Positions 17,253-25,418 of a stretch of DNA of 64,000 bases are shown in pieces. Numbering within the stretch: the stretch's first letter is position 1; every line of letters begins with the position of its first letter. Source of the DNA: JACMLX01 sp040384325 (GTDB lineage: Bacteria > Gemmatimonadota > Gemmatimonadetes > Gemmatimonadales > Gemmatimonadaceae); assembly GCA_040384325.1 (NCBI GenBank), contig JAZKJL010000001.1, positions 1 through 64,000 on the forward strand. The letters run 5' to 3'. The position numbers and the translations under genes were made by a program. The notes below the pieces were generated by a model. It ran no database searches, was not told where the DNA came from, and worked only from the letters and a program-made list of their open reading frames with translations.

Positions 17253-18230
17253 ATGCACGCGTGGCTCTGTGAGACGGCAACGGGCGTGGACGACCTGCGC
17301 TGGGTGGAGCAGCCGACACCGGTGCCTGGCCCCGGCGAAGTGCTGGTGAAGATCCAGGCTGCCAGCCTGAACTTCCCGGATCTGCTGATCGTCCAGAACA
17401 AGTACCAGATGAAGCCACCGCTGCCGTTCATCCCCGGCACCGAGTTCGCCGGCGTCGTCATGGCGCTCGGCGACGGCGTGAAGCACCTGAAGGTGGGTCA
17501 GGGTGTGGCCGGCTTCTCCAACGTCGGTGCCTTCGCCACCCATATCCTCACCAGCGCACTGCTCTGCGTTCCGCTGCCGCTCGGATTCCCGGCTGTCGAT
17601 GCCTCGGCCTTCATCGTCACCTACGGCACGTCACATCACGCACTGATCGATCGGGCGCAATTGAAGGCTGGCGAGACGGTGCTGGTGCTCGGCGCCGCCG
17701 GTGGTGTGGGCACCTCGGCGATCCAGATCGCGAAGGCCGCCGGTGCCCGCGTCATCGCCGCCGCATCGTCGGAAGAGAAGTGCCGTCTCTGCACCACGCT
17801 CGGTGCCGACGACACCATCGACTACGGCACCGGCAACCTGCGTGATGCGCTGCGCACGCTGACGCAGGGCAAGGGCCCCGACGTGATCTACGATCCCGTG
17901 GGCGGAGATCTCACCGAGCAGGCCTTCCGCTCGATCGCCTGGCGCGGCCGCCACCTGGTGGTCGGCTTCGCGGCGGGCCCGATCCCGGCGCTGCCACTCA
18001 ACCTCGCCCTGCTCAAGGGCGCGTCCGTGGTCGGCGTCTTCTGGGGCGACTACGCCAAGCGCGAACCCCACGCCGCCGCGAACATGATGCTCGACCTCAT
18101 GATCTGGTACGGCGAGGGCAAGGTGAAACCCGTCATCGACACCGTGATCCCCATGCGCGACCTGAAGTCAGCCTTCGCCCGCATGGCCGCCCGTGACGTC
18201 CGCGGAAAGCTCGTACTCACCAACGACTGA
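17253..18230 (+). CDS. Zinc-free MDR family NADPH:quinone oxidoreductase
   Basis: A 325-residue medium-chain reductase of the quinone oxidoreductase branch. It has the N-terminal GroES-like domain (PGPGEVLVKIQAASLNFPD; PGTEFAGVV) and a Rossmann domain with VLGAAGGVGTSAIQIAKAAG. The structural zinc cysteines of alcohol dehydrogenases are absent, as expected. A GGAG lies five to ten bases upstream of the ATG at 17253, which is preferred to the GTG immediately before it. Substrate is unknown; relatives reduce quinones or enones with NADPH. Confidence 0.9.
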   Translation: MHAWLCETATGVDDLRWVEQPTPVPGPGEVLVKIQAASLNFPDLLIVQNKYQMKPPLPFIPGTEFAGVVMALGDGVKHLKVGQGVAGFSNVGAFATHILTSALLCVPLPLGFPAVDASAFIVTYGTSHHALIDRAQLKAGETVLVLGAAGGVGTSAIQIAKAAGARVIAAASSEEKCRLCTTLGADDTIDYGTGNLRDALRTLTQGKGPDVIYDPVGGDLTEQAFRSIAWRGRHLVVGFAAGPIPALPLNLALLKGASVVGVFWGDYAKREPHAAANMMLDLMIWYGEGKVKPVIDTVIPMRDLKSAFARMAARDVRGKLVLTND

Positions 18231-18272
18231 TCGCGGCATCATTGCGCTCGACTCTAGAAGCAAAAGCAACTG

Positions 18273-18471
18273 CTTGACGCAAAGGCGCAAAGGCGCAAAG
18301 ACGCAACGAGTTCCGTTGTCGCTAGAATCTTCCGCACGCAGGTCAAGCTTGAATTCATTGTTGGAAAGGCGTTTCGCTCTTTCCACAACAAGACATCAGG
18401 CAGCGGTGTGCTTAGCTCACTCTCGCGAATGACAGCGTTGCGACTTTGTGTCTTTGCGCCTTTGCGTCAAG
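18273..18471. repeat. Intergenic inverted-repeat element A
   Basis: Two 36-base arms, 18273-18308 and 18436-18471, are inverted copies matching at 33 of 36 positions. Each is built of the words ACGCAAAGGCGCAAAG or its complement. The 127-base loop has its own hairpin (around TTGTTGGAAAG and CTTTCCACAACAA, 18348-18386). It fills most of the spacer between two convergent genes ending at 18230 and 18530. No ORF is visible. It could be a structured RNA, a terminator or a non-autonomous repeat. Confidence 0.75.
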
Positions 18472-18473
18472 TT

Positions 18474-18511
18474 GTTCAGCCGTTCAGCCGTTCAGCCGTT
18501 CAGCCGTTCAG
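18474..18511. repeat. GTTCAGCC tandem repeat
   Basis: Four full copies and a 6-base partial copy of the 8-base unit GTTCAGCC directly abut the right arm of element A. Perfect short tandem units of this kind are prone to slippage. The spacer has no gene, and the repeat lies about 20 bases beyond the stop of the minus-strand MocA-like gene. Confidence 0.85.
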
Positions 18512-18529
18512 TAAGCACGAAAGCCGGAC

Positions 18530-19114
18530 TCAGTGCCCGACGAGCTCGCGGTAGTCATCTGGCGTGTCGATGTCGCGCAGGGCCTCGGACGGCCAGTCGT
18601 GCATCAGGGCTTCGTGCTGGTGCACTTTCACCACCGCCTTGCCGCAGCCTTCGCCGTGCCAGGCCAGCAGCTCGGGCCAGAGCGCGCGACGGAAGAGCAG
18701 GGGCGGGGCGAGCACGTCGCCGTAACGCGAGACCGCCAATGGCGCGTCGCTGGTGTCGATCGACGTGACCAGCGCCTGCAGCATCGGGGTCGAGATGCGC
18801 ACCATGTCGGCCAGCATCACGATCGTCGCGTCCACGTCGGCATCCAGCGCACGCAATCCCGCGTGGAGTGACGTGCTGGTGGGGCCCGTGAAATCCGGGT
18901 TGACGGCGAAGGTGCAGTCGAGCCCCGCCAGTGCGTCGCGCACCGCGGATTCATCGTGGCCCACGACGACCACCACCGGTGAGGCACCCGCCTCGATCGC
19001 CACCTGGGCGGCGCGGCGCGCCATCGGCACACCATCCACGTCGAGCAGCATCTTGTTGCGGCCCATCCGGCTCGACGCGCCGGCGGCGAGGATGACTGCC
19101 GCGACCCTACTCAC
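18530..19114 (-). CDS. MobA-like nucleotidyltransferase (MocA/CoxF type)
   Basis: A 194-residue NTP transferase fold protein. The N-terminus reads VAAVILAAGASSRMGRNKML, the signature of molybdenum cofactor cytidylyl/guanylyltransferases, and VVVVVGHD and MLADMVRI follow (the usual DMP metal site is DMV here). In the family, MocA attaches CMP to molybdopterin for xanthine dehydrogenase-type enzymes. The GTG at 19112-19114 overlaps the XdhC stop, and the gene sits in one operon with the 2Fe-2S and molybdopterin subunits, so it most likely matures their cofactor. Confidence 0.87.
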   Translation of the reverse strand: MSRVAAVILAAGASSRMGRNKMLLDVDGVPMARRAAQVAIEAGASPVVVVVGHDESAVRDALAGLDCTFAVNPDFTGPTSTSLHAGLRALDADVDATIVMLADMVRISTPMLQALVTSIDTSDAPLAVSRYGDVLAPPLLFRRALWPELLAWHGEGCGKAVVKVHQHEALMHDWPSEALRDIDTPDDYRELVGH

Positions 19115-20198
19115 CGGTGGCGTGGATCGGCGCGCGCCGGTCGCGCAGCGACTGCGGCTGCCGGCCCGAACGCACCGCGAGAATCTCGGCCAGCACCGCC
19201 AGCGCCACCTGCTCGGCGCCATCGGTGCCGATGTCCAGACCGACGGGTCCGAAGATCCGCGCCAGGTCACCCGCCGACTGCACGCCGAGTCGGCTGATGA
19301 TGCGATCGGTGCGCTGGCGCGGGCCGAGCATGCCGATGTAGCGCACCGGCGTTTCCAGCAGCGCGCGCAGGTAGGCCGTGTCGTCGGCGAAGTCGTGCGT
19401 CATCACCACCGCGAAGCTGGACGGCTCCAGCACCAGCAACTCGGTCAGGCGGGCCGCGTCCGATTCCAGCAGGCGCACAGCTCCCGGGAAGTTCTCGCGC
19501 TGCAGCAGGCCCGGGCGACGGTCCACCGTCACCACCCGGAACCCCACCTCGCTCGCCAGACGTGCGAGCACGCGCGCATCCTCGCCGGCGCTGATCACCA
19601 CCAGGCGCGGTGGCGGCTCCATCACGTCCACGAACAGCGTCGCCCCCTCCACCTCGCGCAGGTGCGACTCACCGACACCTGCCCAGTCGGCCGCCTCGCG
19701 ACGGACCGCCGCGTCGAGCCCCGCGTCACCGAGCGTGCCGTGCAGGGCACCGCCCGACACCACCACCCTCGGCGACTCAGCTTCGGCGTTCGGGCCACCG
19801 AGTTGGGTGATGGCCAGGTACGACACCTCCGCCGCCACCGCGGCGCGCTCGGCGGAACGCAGCGTGGTCACCGGCTCGACCAGGATCTCCACTTCACCAT
19901 CGCAGCCGACGCCCAGGTCCCACGCCGAGATCTCGTCCGAACCGCCGCAGTACGACCGCTGCTCCGAGACACCGGTCGCGATCACACGTAGCGCCACCTC
20001 GCGCACGTCGGCCTCGAGGCAGCCACCACTCACGTTGCCGACGGTGCGTGTATCCTCTGCCACCAGCAGTTTGGCCCCTTCATGTCGGTAGGCCGATCCG
20101 TTCACACGCACCACGGTGGCGAGGGCGGCACGCGCATCACGCGCGCGCAATGCCGCGATCTCATCCAGGACCAGCCGGGTTTCCAGCCACTGCTTCAC
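19107..20198 (-). CDS. XdhC/CoxI family molybdenum cofactor insertion protein
   Basis: A 363-residue XdhC-family chaperone. The N-terminal domain has ALATVVRVNGSAYRHEGAKL and VGNVSGGCLEADV, the conserved XdhC/CoxI block with its cysteine; CGGSDEISAWDLGVGCDGEV continues it. The C-terminal part is a Rossmann-like domain with TVDRRPG, VVMTHDFADDTAYL and YIGMLGPRQRT. These proteins bind and sulfurate the molybdenum cofactor and hand it to the large subunit. GTG at 20198 follows the large-subunit stop by seven bases. It is encoded between the oxidoreductase subunits and the MocA-like gene. Confidence 0.92.
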   Translation of the reverse strand: MKQWLETRLVLDEIAALRARDARAALATVVRVNGSAYRHEGAKLLVAEDTRTVGNVSGGCLEADVREVALRVIATGVSEQRSYCGGSDEISAWDLGVGCDGEVEILVEPVTTLRSAERAAVAAEVSYLAITQLGGPNAEAESPRVVVSGGALHGTLGDAGLDAAVRREAADWAGVGESHLREVEGATLFVDVMEPPPRLVVISAGEDARVLARLASEVGFRVVTVDRRPGLLQRENFPGAVRLLESDAARLTELLVLEPSSFAVVMTHDFADDTAYLRALLETPVRYIGMLGPRQRTDRIISRLGVQSAGDLARIFGPVGLDIGTDGAEQVALAVLAEILAVRSGRQPQSLRDRRAPIHATGE

Positions 20199-20205
20199 GT
20201 GTCGC

Positions 20206-22416
20206 TCAGGCCCACGAGAGGTTGTGCTTCGACAGCGGCAGCGAGCGGATACGCTTGCCCGTGGCGGCGAAGATCGCGTTGCAGAGCGCCGGCACGACCG
20301 GCGGCAGTGCCGGTTCACCCATGCCGGTGGGCGGATACTCGGTGATCTTGAAGTGCGTCTCGATCACCGGCGTCTGCGTCAGGCGGATCAGCGGGAAGTC
20401 ATTGAAGTTCGCCTGCTTGGTCCGACCGTTGACGATCGTGATCTCCTGCAGCAGCGCCTCGCCGATGCCATCGATCACCGACCCCTGCACCTGGTTGATC
20501 GCGCCCGACGGGTTGATGATCTGGCTGCCGACGTCGCCGGCCGCCCACACCTTGTTGACCTTCACCACGCCGGCCTTCGACACCGTGGCCTCCACCACTT
20601 CGGCGAAGTAGCCGCGGTGCGAGAAGTACATCGCCACGCCCATCCCGGTGCCCTTCGGCAGCGTGCGCGAGCCCCAGCCCGACTTGGCGGCCACCAGTTC
20701 CAGCACGCCCTTCATGCGCGACGGCACCATGCCGCCCTGCGGTGTCTCGGCCGGCAGTGCCGCCAGCAGTTCGAGGCGGAACTGCACCGGGTCCTTCTTC
20801 GCCGCGTGCGCCAGTTCGTCGATGAACGACTCCATCACGTACGCCAGCGCATTGCTGCCCGGCGCGCGCAGGAAGCCCGTCGGCACACCGAGCGGCATCG
20901 TGGACACGCCGACGCTCAGGTTCGGCGCGGCGAGGGCAGGGAACTCGCTGCCGCTCATGTTGGCGCTCGGCACGAAGTCGGTGCCGTTGTTCGAGAACGA
21001 CACGAAGTGGTTCTGCCACGCCGTCAGCTTGCCTGACGCATCCACCGCACCCTTCAGCTTGTGGTAGCCGCCGGGCCGGTAGAAGTCGTGCTGGATGTCG
21101 TCCTCGCGCGTCCAGAGCATCTTCACCGGCACGCCGGCCTGCTTCGAGATCATCGCCGCTTCGACCATGTAGTCGTTGTTCAGGCGTCGCCCGAACCCGC
21201 CACCGCTGCGCATGATGTGGATCGCCACGTCCTTCTCGGCGATGTTCAGCGTCTTCGCGACCAGCACGCGACCCGACTGCGGATTCTGCGTCGGCGCCCA
21301 GATCTCGATCGCGTTGTCCTTGAAGTGCGCCGTGCAGTTCTGCGGCTCGAGCGTCGCGTGGGCGATGAACGGATATTCGTACGTCGCCTCCACCGTTTTC
21401 GTCGCTGCTGCGAATGCTGCCGTCACGTCGCCGGCCGCCTTCAGCGACCGCTGCGGGGCCTGCGCGAACAGTTCCTTCGCCTTCGCATTGAAGCCGGCCG
21501 TGCTCTGCTGCGCCGTGGCGCCCTCGTCCCAGACCACCTTCAGCTTGGTGCGCGCCGACTTCGCGGCCCACCAGGTGTCGGCCAGGATCGCCACGCCACC
21601 CAGCAGGCCATTGAGGGCGGTGCCGCCCGGCTGCACGACGAACGCGTTCTTCACGCCCGGCAGCGCCTTGATCTCATCGAGGTTGGCACTGGTCACGGTG
21701 CCGCCGAACACCGCGCACTTCTCGTACACGGCGTAGAGCATGCCCGGCACGGTGACGTCGATGCCGAACAGCGGCTGGCCCGTGACGACCTTGTGGTTGT
21801 CCACGCCGCCGATCGCGCGGCCGATGATCTTGAAGTCCTTCGGGTTCTTCAGCGTGACGGACGCCAGGTCTGGTGCCGTCAGCGCCGAGGCGGCGGTGGC
21901 CAGCGTGCCGTACGCGGCCTGCCGGTTCGAGGCGCGATGGTAGACGACGCCCGATGCCGTGGTGCACTCGGCAGCCGGCACGCCCCACACCTGCGCGGCC
22001 GCGGCCACCAGCATCTGCCGTCCGGCGGCGCCGGCGCGGCGCAGCGGCTCCCAGTTCACCGGCGTGGCGGTGCTGCCACCGGCCACCTGCGGCCCGTACT
22101 TGGTCGGGTCGCTCATCGCCTGCTCGATCGTGATCTGGCTCCAGTCCACGTCCAGCTCTTCGGCGATCAGCATCGGCAGCATGGTCTTGATGCCCTGGCC
22201 GACTTCGGGGTTCTTGGCCATGATCGTCACCTTGCCATCCGTCGCGATACGGATGAAGGCGTTGGGCGAGAACGGGTCAGCCAGGTGGCGCAGGTCGGCG
22301 GCGTGCAGCACGCCATCGCGACCGAAGTCGAGCCAGGTGCCGAGCAGCAGTCCACCGCCGATGACGGAGGTGACGCGCAGGAACTCGCGGCGGGGCAGTG
22401 TGGTGTCGAGTGACAT
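20206..22416 (-). CDS. Molybdopterin-binding oxidoreductase large subunit (IorB-like)
   Basis: A 736-residue large subunit of the xanthine dehydrogenase superfamily, of the IorB (isoquinoline 1-oxidoreductase beta) type. A Tat signal precedes it: PRREFLRVTSVIGGGLLLG, so the folded enzyme is exported. Family blocks include KNPEVGQGIKTMLPMLIAEEL, VGGVDNHKVVTGQPLFGID, EPQNCTAHF and GGGFGRRLNNDY. The ATG overlaps the small-subunit stop (TGATG). The electron path would run from the molybdenum centre to the 2Fe-2S clusters of the small subunit. The substrate, an N-heterocycle or aldehyde in known relatives, cannot be deduced. Confidence 0.92.
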   Translation of the reverse strand: MSLDTTLPRREFLRVTSVIGGGLLLGTWLDFGRDGVLHAADLRHLADPFSPNAFIRIATDGKVTIMAKNPEVGQGIKTMLPMLIAEELDVDWSQITIEQAMSDPTKYGPQVAGGSTATPVNWEPLRRAGAAGRQMLVAAAAQVWGVPAAECTTASGVVYHRASNRQAAYGTLATAASALTAPDLASVTLKNPKDFKIIGRAIGGVDNHKVVTGQPLFGIDVTVPGMLYAVYEKCAVFGGTVTSANLDEIKALPGVKNAFVVQPGGTALNGLLGGVAILADTWWAAKSARTKLKVVWDEGATAQQSTAGFNAKAKELFAQAPQRSLKAAGDVTAAFAAATKTVEATYEYPFIAHATLEPQNCTAHFKDNAIEIWAPTQNPQSGRVLVAKTLNIAEKDVAIHIMRSGGGFGRRLNNDYMVEAAMISKQAGVPVKMLWTREDDIQHDFYRPGGYHKLKGAVDASGKLTAWQNHFVSFSNNGTDFVPSANMSGSEFPALAAPNLSVGVSTMPLGVPTGFLRAPGSNALAYVMESFIDELAHAAKKDPVQFRLELLAALPAETPQGGMVPSRMKGVLELVAAKSGWGSRTLPKGTGMGVAMYFSHRGYFAEVVEATVSKAGVVKVNKVWAAGDVGSQIINPSGAINQVQGSVIDGIGEALLQEITIVNGRTKQANFNDFPLIRLTQTPVIETHFKITEYPPTGMGEPALPPVVPALCNAIFAATGKRIRSLPLSKHNLSWA

Positions 22417-22901
22417 CAGCGGGTCCCCCCGGCTTCGGTGGTGGTGCGGGTGGTGCCGGCGGCGCGGTGGATGCCTTCGCGGATCCGCGTGTAGGTCGCG
22501 CAGCGACAGAGGTTGCCGTTCATCGCGGCATCGATCTGCGCGTCGGTCGGCTTGGGCGTCTTCGCCAGCAACGACGCGGCGCTCATCAGCTGGCCGGCCT
22601 GGCAGTAGCCGCACTGCGGCACGTCGAGCTCCTCCCACGCCTTCTGCAGCGCGTGGGTGCCATCGGGCGACAGGCCCTCGATGGTCGTGATCTTGGTGCC
22701 CTGCAGGCTGGCCGCCGGCATCTGGCAGGAGCGCACTGGGGCACCGTTGAGGTGCACGGTGCAGGCGCCGCACTGGCCGATGCCGCAGCCGAACTTGCTC
22801 CCCTTGAGGTCGAGCACGTCGCGCAGCACCCAGAGCAGGGGCATGTCGGCGGGGACGTCGACGGTTCGGGATGTTCCGTTGACAGTGAACGTGACCGGCA
22901 T
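22416..22901 (-). CDS. 2Fe-2S subunit of molybdenum hydroxylase (IorA/CoxS-like)
   Basis: A 161-residue iron-sulfur subunit. The plant-ferredoxin type cluster ligands are Cys39, Cys44, Cys47 and Cys59 (FGCGIGQCGACT). The second cluster of the helical domain uses Cys97, Cys100 (CGYC) and Cys132, Cys134 (CRC). No signal is present; it may be exported with the Tat-bearing large subunit. ATG at 22899-22901 has AGGAG nine bases upstream, so the longer reading frame to 22979 is not used. It is the first gene of a four-gene operon with the large subunit, XdhC and the MocA-like protein. Confidence 0.93.
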   Translation of the reverse strand: MPVTFTVNGTSRTVDVPADMPLLWVLRDVLDLKGSKFGCGIGQCGACTVHLNGAPVRSCQMPAASLQGTKITTIEGLSPDGTHALQKAWEELDVPQCGYCQAGQLMSAASLLAKTPKPTDAQIDAAMNGNLCRCATYTRIREGIHRAAGTTRTTTEAGGTR

Positions 22902-23066
22902 GGCGCGGGCTCCTGAGAGGGTCAGCTGGCAAAGATCGCCCCGGGCGACGGCGCTGGCAACGCGAGGCCCCGTTTCCACCCTCGCTCTCGGGTCAGGTTC
23001 CGTCCGCTGCAGGTCGCAGCGGGCCGCTTCAGGTGCCAGCAGGTGAACAGCAGATCAACGGCAGTC

Positions 23067-23411
23067 GCGCCGCAAGCGCGGCGCGCGCGGGGAGGCGTCC
23101 CGTGACCTCAGCGAGCTCCGCGTTTCTTTGAGGACGCGGGGGGCTTCTGGCCCGCGATGCAGGCGATCGAGAGCGATGGGAATTCCTAGTGTTTTGGGAA
23201 CGGCAACGTCAACGGCGACGGCAGGGGGACCATTCACGTCACGAACCATTGCAGCCATTCCGCGCGGCTTGTCGCTGGAACCATGATGTAAGAGAGCCGA
23301 TCTAGCTCTCACGCCCCAAAGTCAGTTTCGCTCTTCCCCGCAGTTCCCCCAAAAATGCGGAGTGCGAAGAGTGAGCGGAGCGCCTCCCCGCGCGCGCCGC
23401 ACTTGCGGCGC
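23067..23411. repeat. Intergenic inverted-repeat element B
   Basis: Core arms 23067-23097 and 23381-23411 (31 bases, one mismatch) are inverted copies: GCGCCGCAAGCGCGGCGCGC on the left, its complement on the right. After a symmetric 18-base interval, similarity resumes at 23116-23141 and 23336-23362 (CTCCGCGTTTCTTTG versus the complement of an equivalent stretch), giving arms of about 75 bases. A small hairpin, GAGAGC/GCTCTC at 23292-23310, lies in the centre. Architecture matches elements A and C. Confidence 0.75.
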
Positions 23412-23533
23412 AATGCTGTCGACCTTCGGATCGCGACTGAACCTTCGTGCGGCGCGATGCAGTTGATCTTCCGATCAAGACCGAACGCACGTGCGGCGCG
23501 ATGCCGTCGAGCTTGTGCGCATCACGAAAGCTC
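23402..23533. repeat. Three imperfect 44-base tandem repeats
   Basis: Units begin at 23402, 23446 and 23490, exactly 44 bases apart. Each starts with a (C)GTGCGGCGCGATGC-type word and continues with a GTCGA-CTTC-GATC-like segment. The first unit overlaps the right arm of element B. The array ends about 100 bases upstream of the propeller lipoprotein start, so it could influence that promoter. Confidence 0.7.
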
Positions 23534-23634
23534 GCACCGGCGCGTCGAACCGAAGTGAAAGAGATCCGAATTCGAAGAGCCACCGTTTGAGGGTGCGCCA
23601 TGCCGGCGCCAACTACCCTCGAATCGGAGTGCCC

Positions 23635-24783
23635 GTGCGTACCGCTGCCTTTCTCTCTGCCTCATTGATTGCCATCGCCACCGCATGCACCAGCGATGGC
23701 GGCACCACGGCTCCGGACGTCGCCCTCCGCACACAGACGACCGTCGATGCCGGGAACGATCGAGGCGGCGCCGTCTACGTGCTGACGAATGACGTCAACG
23801 CCAACGCAATCCTCGCCTATCCACGCAGCTCCAGCGGGCAACTCGGCGCGCCCGCGCGCTTTCCCACCGGTGGTCGTGGAACCGGCGGTGGGCTCGGCAA
23901 TCAGTATGGGCTCGTACTCGAGGACGACATGATCTTCGGCGTGAATGCCGGCAGCAACGAGATCTCGTCGTTCCGGCTGGATGCTGAGTCGCTGCGCCAG
24001 GCAGATCGTGTCTCGTCCAACGGCGATCTGCCGATCAGCATCGCCGTCCACGACAAGCTCCTGTACGTGCTGAACGATGGACCGAACGCCAACATCACCG
24101 GCTTCCGCGTGTCACCCGAAGGACGCCTGGTTCCGATCAACGGTTCGACACGTGCCCGCAGTGCACCGGCGGGCGCCATCGACGGCGCGCAGATCAGCTT
24201 TTCGCCCGACGGCCGTTCACTGGTCGTGACTGAAAAGGCGGCCAACCTCGTGGTCACGTATCCGGTGCTGGCTAACGGGCGCACCGCTGAACCGCAGGTC
24301 ACCGTGTCCAGCGGTGCCACACCGTTCGGGTTCGACTTCGCCCGCAACGGTTCGCTGGTGGTCTCCGAGGCTGTTGGAGGTGCCGCGGGACTGAGCACCG
24401 TGTCGTCCTATCGCGTCGATGGCACGTCGCACCTGTCCCTGGTCACGGCGTCGGTCTCGAATGCGCAGTCGGCTGTCTGCTGGATCGTGGTCAGCGGCGA
24501 TGGCCGCACCGCGTATGCCGCCAACACCGGCAGTGGCACCGTCAGCACCTTCGCCCTCGGTCTCGCTGGTGCGCTGTCGCTGATCAATCCCACCGCCGGT
24601 GCCGTGGGTGCGGGGAGCTCGCCTAGCGACATGGGCCTCAGCGATGGCGACCGCTTCCTGTATGTGCGCAGCGGCGCCACCAATGCCATCGTCGCTTTCG
24701 AGACCGGCGAGAACGGTACCCTGACCGCGGTGCAGACGTTGACCGGCGTCCCGACGGGCGCCAATGGGATCGCGGTCCGCTGA
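23635..24783 (+). CDS. Beta-propeller lipoprotein, lactonase-like repeats
   Basis: A 382-residue exported protein. The signal peptide ends at ATACTSD (cysteine near residue 17), so it is probably a lipoprotein. The rest is made of repeated blades, with YVLTNDVNANAILAY, LYVLNDGPNANITGFRVSPEG, AQISFSPDGRSLVVTEK and SGDGRTAYAANTGSGTVSTF, as in 6-phosphogluconolactonase-like and YVTN propellers. Function is unknown. The GTG at 23635 is chosen for its GGAG at 23626-23629. Its stop overlaps the start of an ECF sigma gene (TGATG), so the three-gene unit propeller, sigma, anti-sigma is probably cotranscribed. Confidence 0.82.
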   Translation: MRTAAFLSASLIAIATACTSDGGTTAPDVALRTQTTVDAGNDRGGAVYVLTNDVNANAILAYPRSSSGQLGAPARFPTGGRGTGGGLGNQYGLVLEDDMIFGVNAGSNEISSFRLDAESLRQADRVSSNGDLPISIAVHDKLLYVLNDGPNANITGFRVSPEGRLVPINGSTRARSAPAGAIDGAQISFSPDGRSLVVTEKAANLVVTYPVLANGRTAEPQVTVSSGATPFGFDFARNGSLVVSEAVGGAAGLSTVSSYRVDGTSHLSLVTASVSNAQSAVCWIVVSGDGRTAYAANTGSGTVSTFALGLAGALSLINPTAGAVGAGSSPSDMGLSDGDRFLYVRSGATNAIVAFETGENGTLTAVQTLTGVPTGANGIAVR

Positions 24784-25418
24784 TGCCGACCGCCGGCGTG
24801 CCGTCGCTCAGCCTGCATCGTGATGGCACGCCGGACACGTCGTCGTCCGCGACGCGCGAGGCGGCTCTGCGCGCGCGGATAGTGCAGCGCGACGAGCGCG
24901 CACTGGCCGAACTGATCACCGCCACCACGCCCTGGCTGCTGGGCGTGGCGCGCGGAATGTTGCATGACACCGACGACGCCGAGGATGTCGTGATGGACGT
25001 GTTCCGCACACTCTGGAACACCCTCGGCGGCGACGGCGATGGCGCGACGGGGCTGATGCCGCTTCTGTTGCGCATGACGCGACAGCGGGCCATCGATCGG
25101 CTGCGCCAGCGAAAGCGCGGCCTCCGGATGGTGGATGCGCTGTCGCCTGACGAACACGCGCGGTCGGCCGTGGCACCGGTCGAACCCAATGAAGCGGCGC
25201 AGCCGGGATGGCATATTCATCGGCAGGTGCACACCGCCCTCGGTGCGCTGCCCGACGAGCAACGGTCGGCGGTGATGCTGGCCTACTTCGACGGACTGGC
25301 GCAATCCGAGATCGCTGCCCGACTCGGTGTGCCGCTCGGCACGGTCAAGACCAGGCTGCGGCTCGCGTTCGGCAAGCTTCGTACGACCCTCGCCCCACTG
25401 AAGGATTGGGTTCCATGA
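24783..25418 (+). CDS. ECF-type RNA polymerase sigma factor
   Basis: A 211-residue sigma-70 family protein with region 2 (LARGMLHDTDDAEDVVMDVF-like segment, about residues 55-75) and a C-terminal region 4 helix-turn-helix (YFDGLAQSEIAARLGVPLGT, about residues 170-190). Regions 1 and 3 are missing, as usual for ECF factors. ATG overlaps the propeller stop by one base; its own stop overlaps the next gene (ATGA), which encodes a membrane anti-sigma factor that should hold it inactive. Target promoters are unknown; autoregulation of its own operon is common in this class. Confidence 0.93.
   Translation: MPTAGVPSLSLHRDGTPDTSSSATREAALRARIVQRDERALAELITATTPWLLGVARGMLHDTDDAEDVVMDVFRTLWNTLGGDGDGATGLMPLLLRMTRQRAIDRLRQRKRGLRMVDALSPDEHARSAVAPVEPNEAAQPGWHIHRQVHTALGALPDEQRSAVMLAYFDGLAQSEIAARLGVPLGTVKTRLRLAFGKLRTTLAPLKDWVP

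Larger units (their letters stand above)
22902..23634. other. 733-base divergent spacer without a gene
   Basis: The spacer separates the minus-strand molybdenum hydroxylase operon from the plus-strand propeller/sigma operon. It contains the inverted-repeat element B (23067-23411) and three 44-base tandem units (23402-23533), both listed separately. I see no supported coding region; short frames here have no homology signs. Promoters for both operons must lie in it, but none could be assigned. Confidence 0.6.

Noticed and set aside
18474..18511. GTTCAGCC repeats as a CRISPR array
   Set aside because: Units of 8 bases directly abut without spacers; no cas gene is present.
23491..23634. Longer N-terminus for the propeller lipoprotein
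   Set aside because: The extra 48 residues come from the 44-base repeat region, hide the signal peptide and lack a ribosome binding site; GTG 23635 has GGAG.
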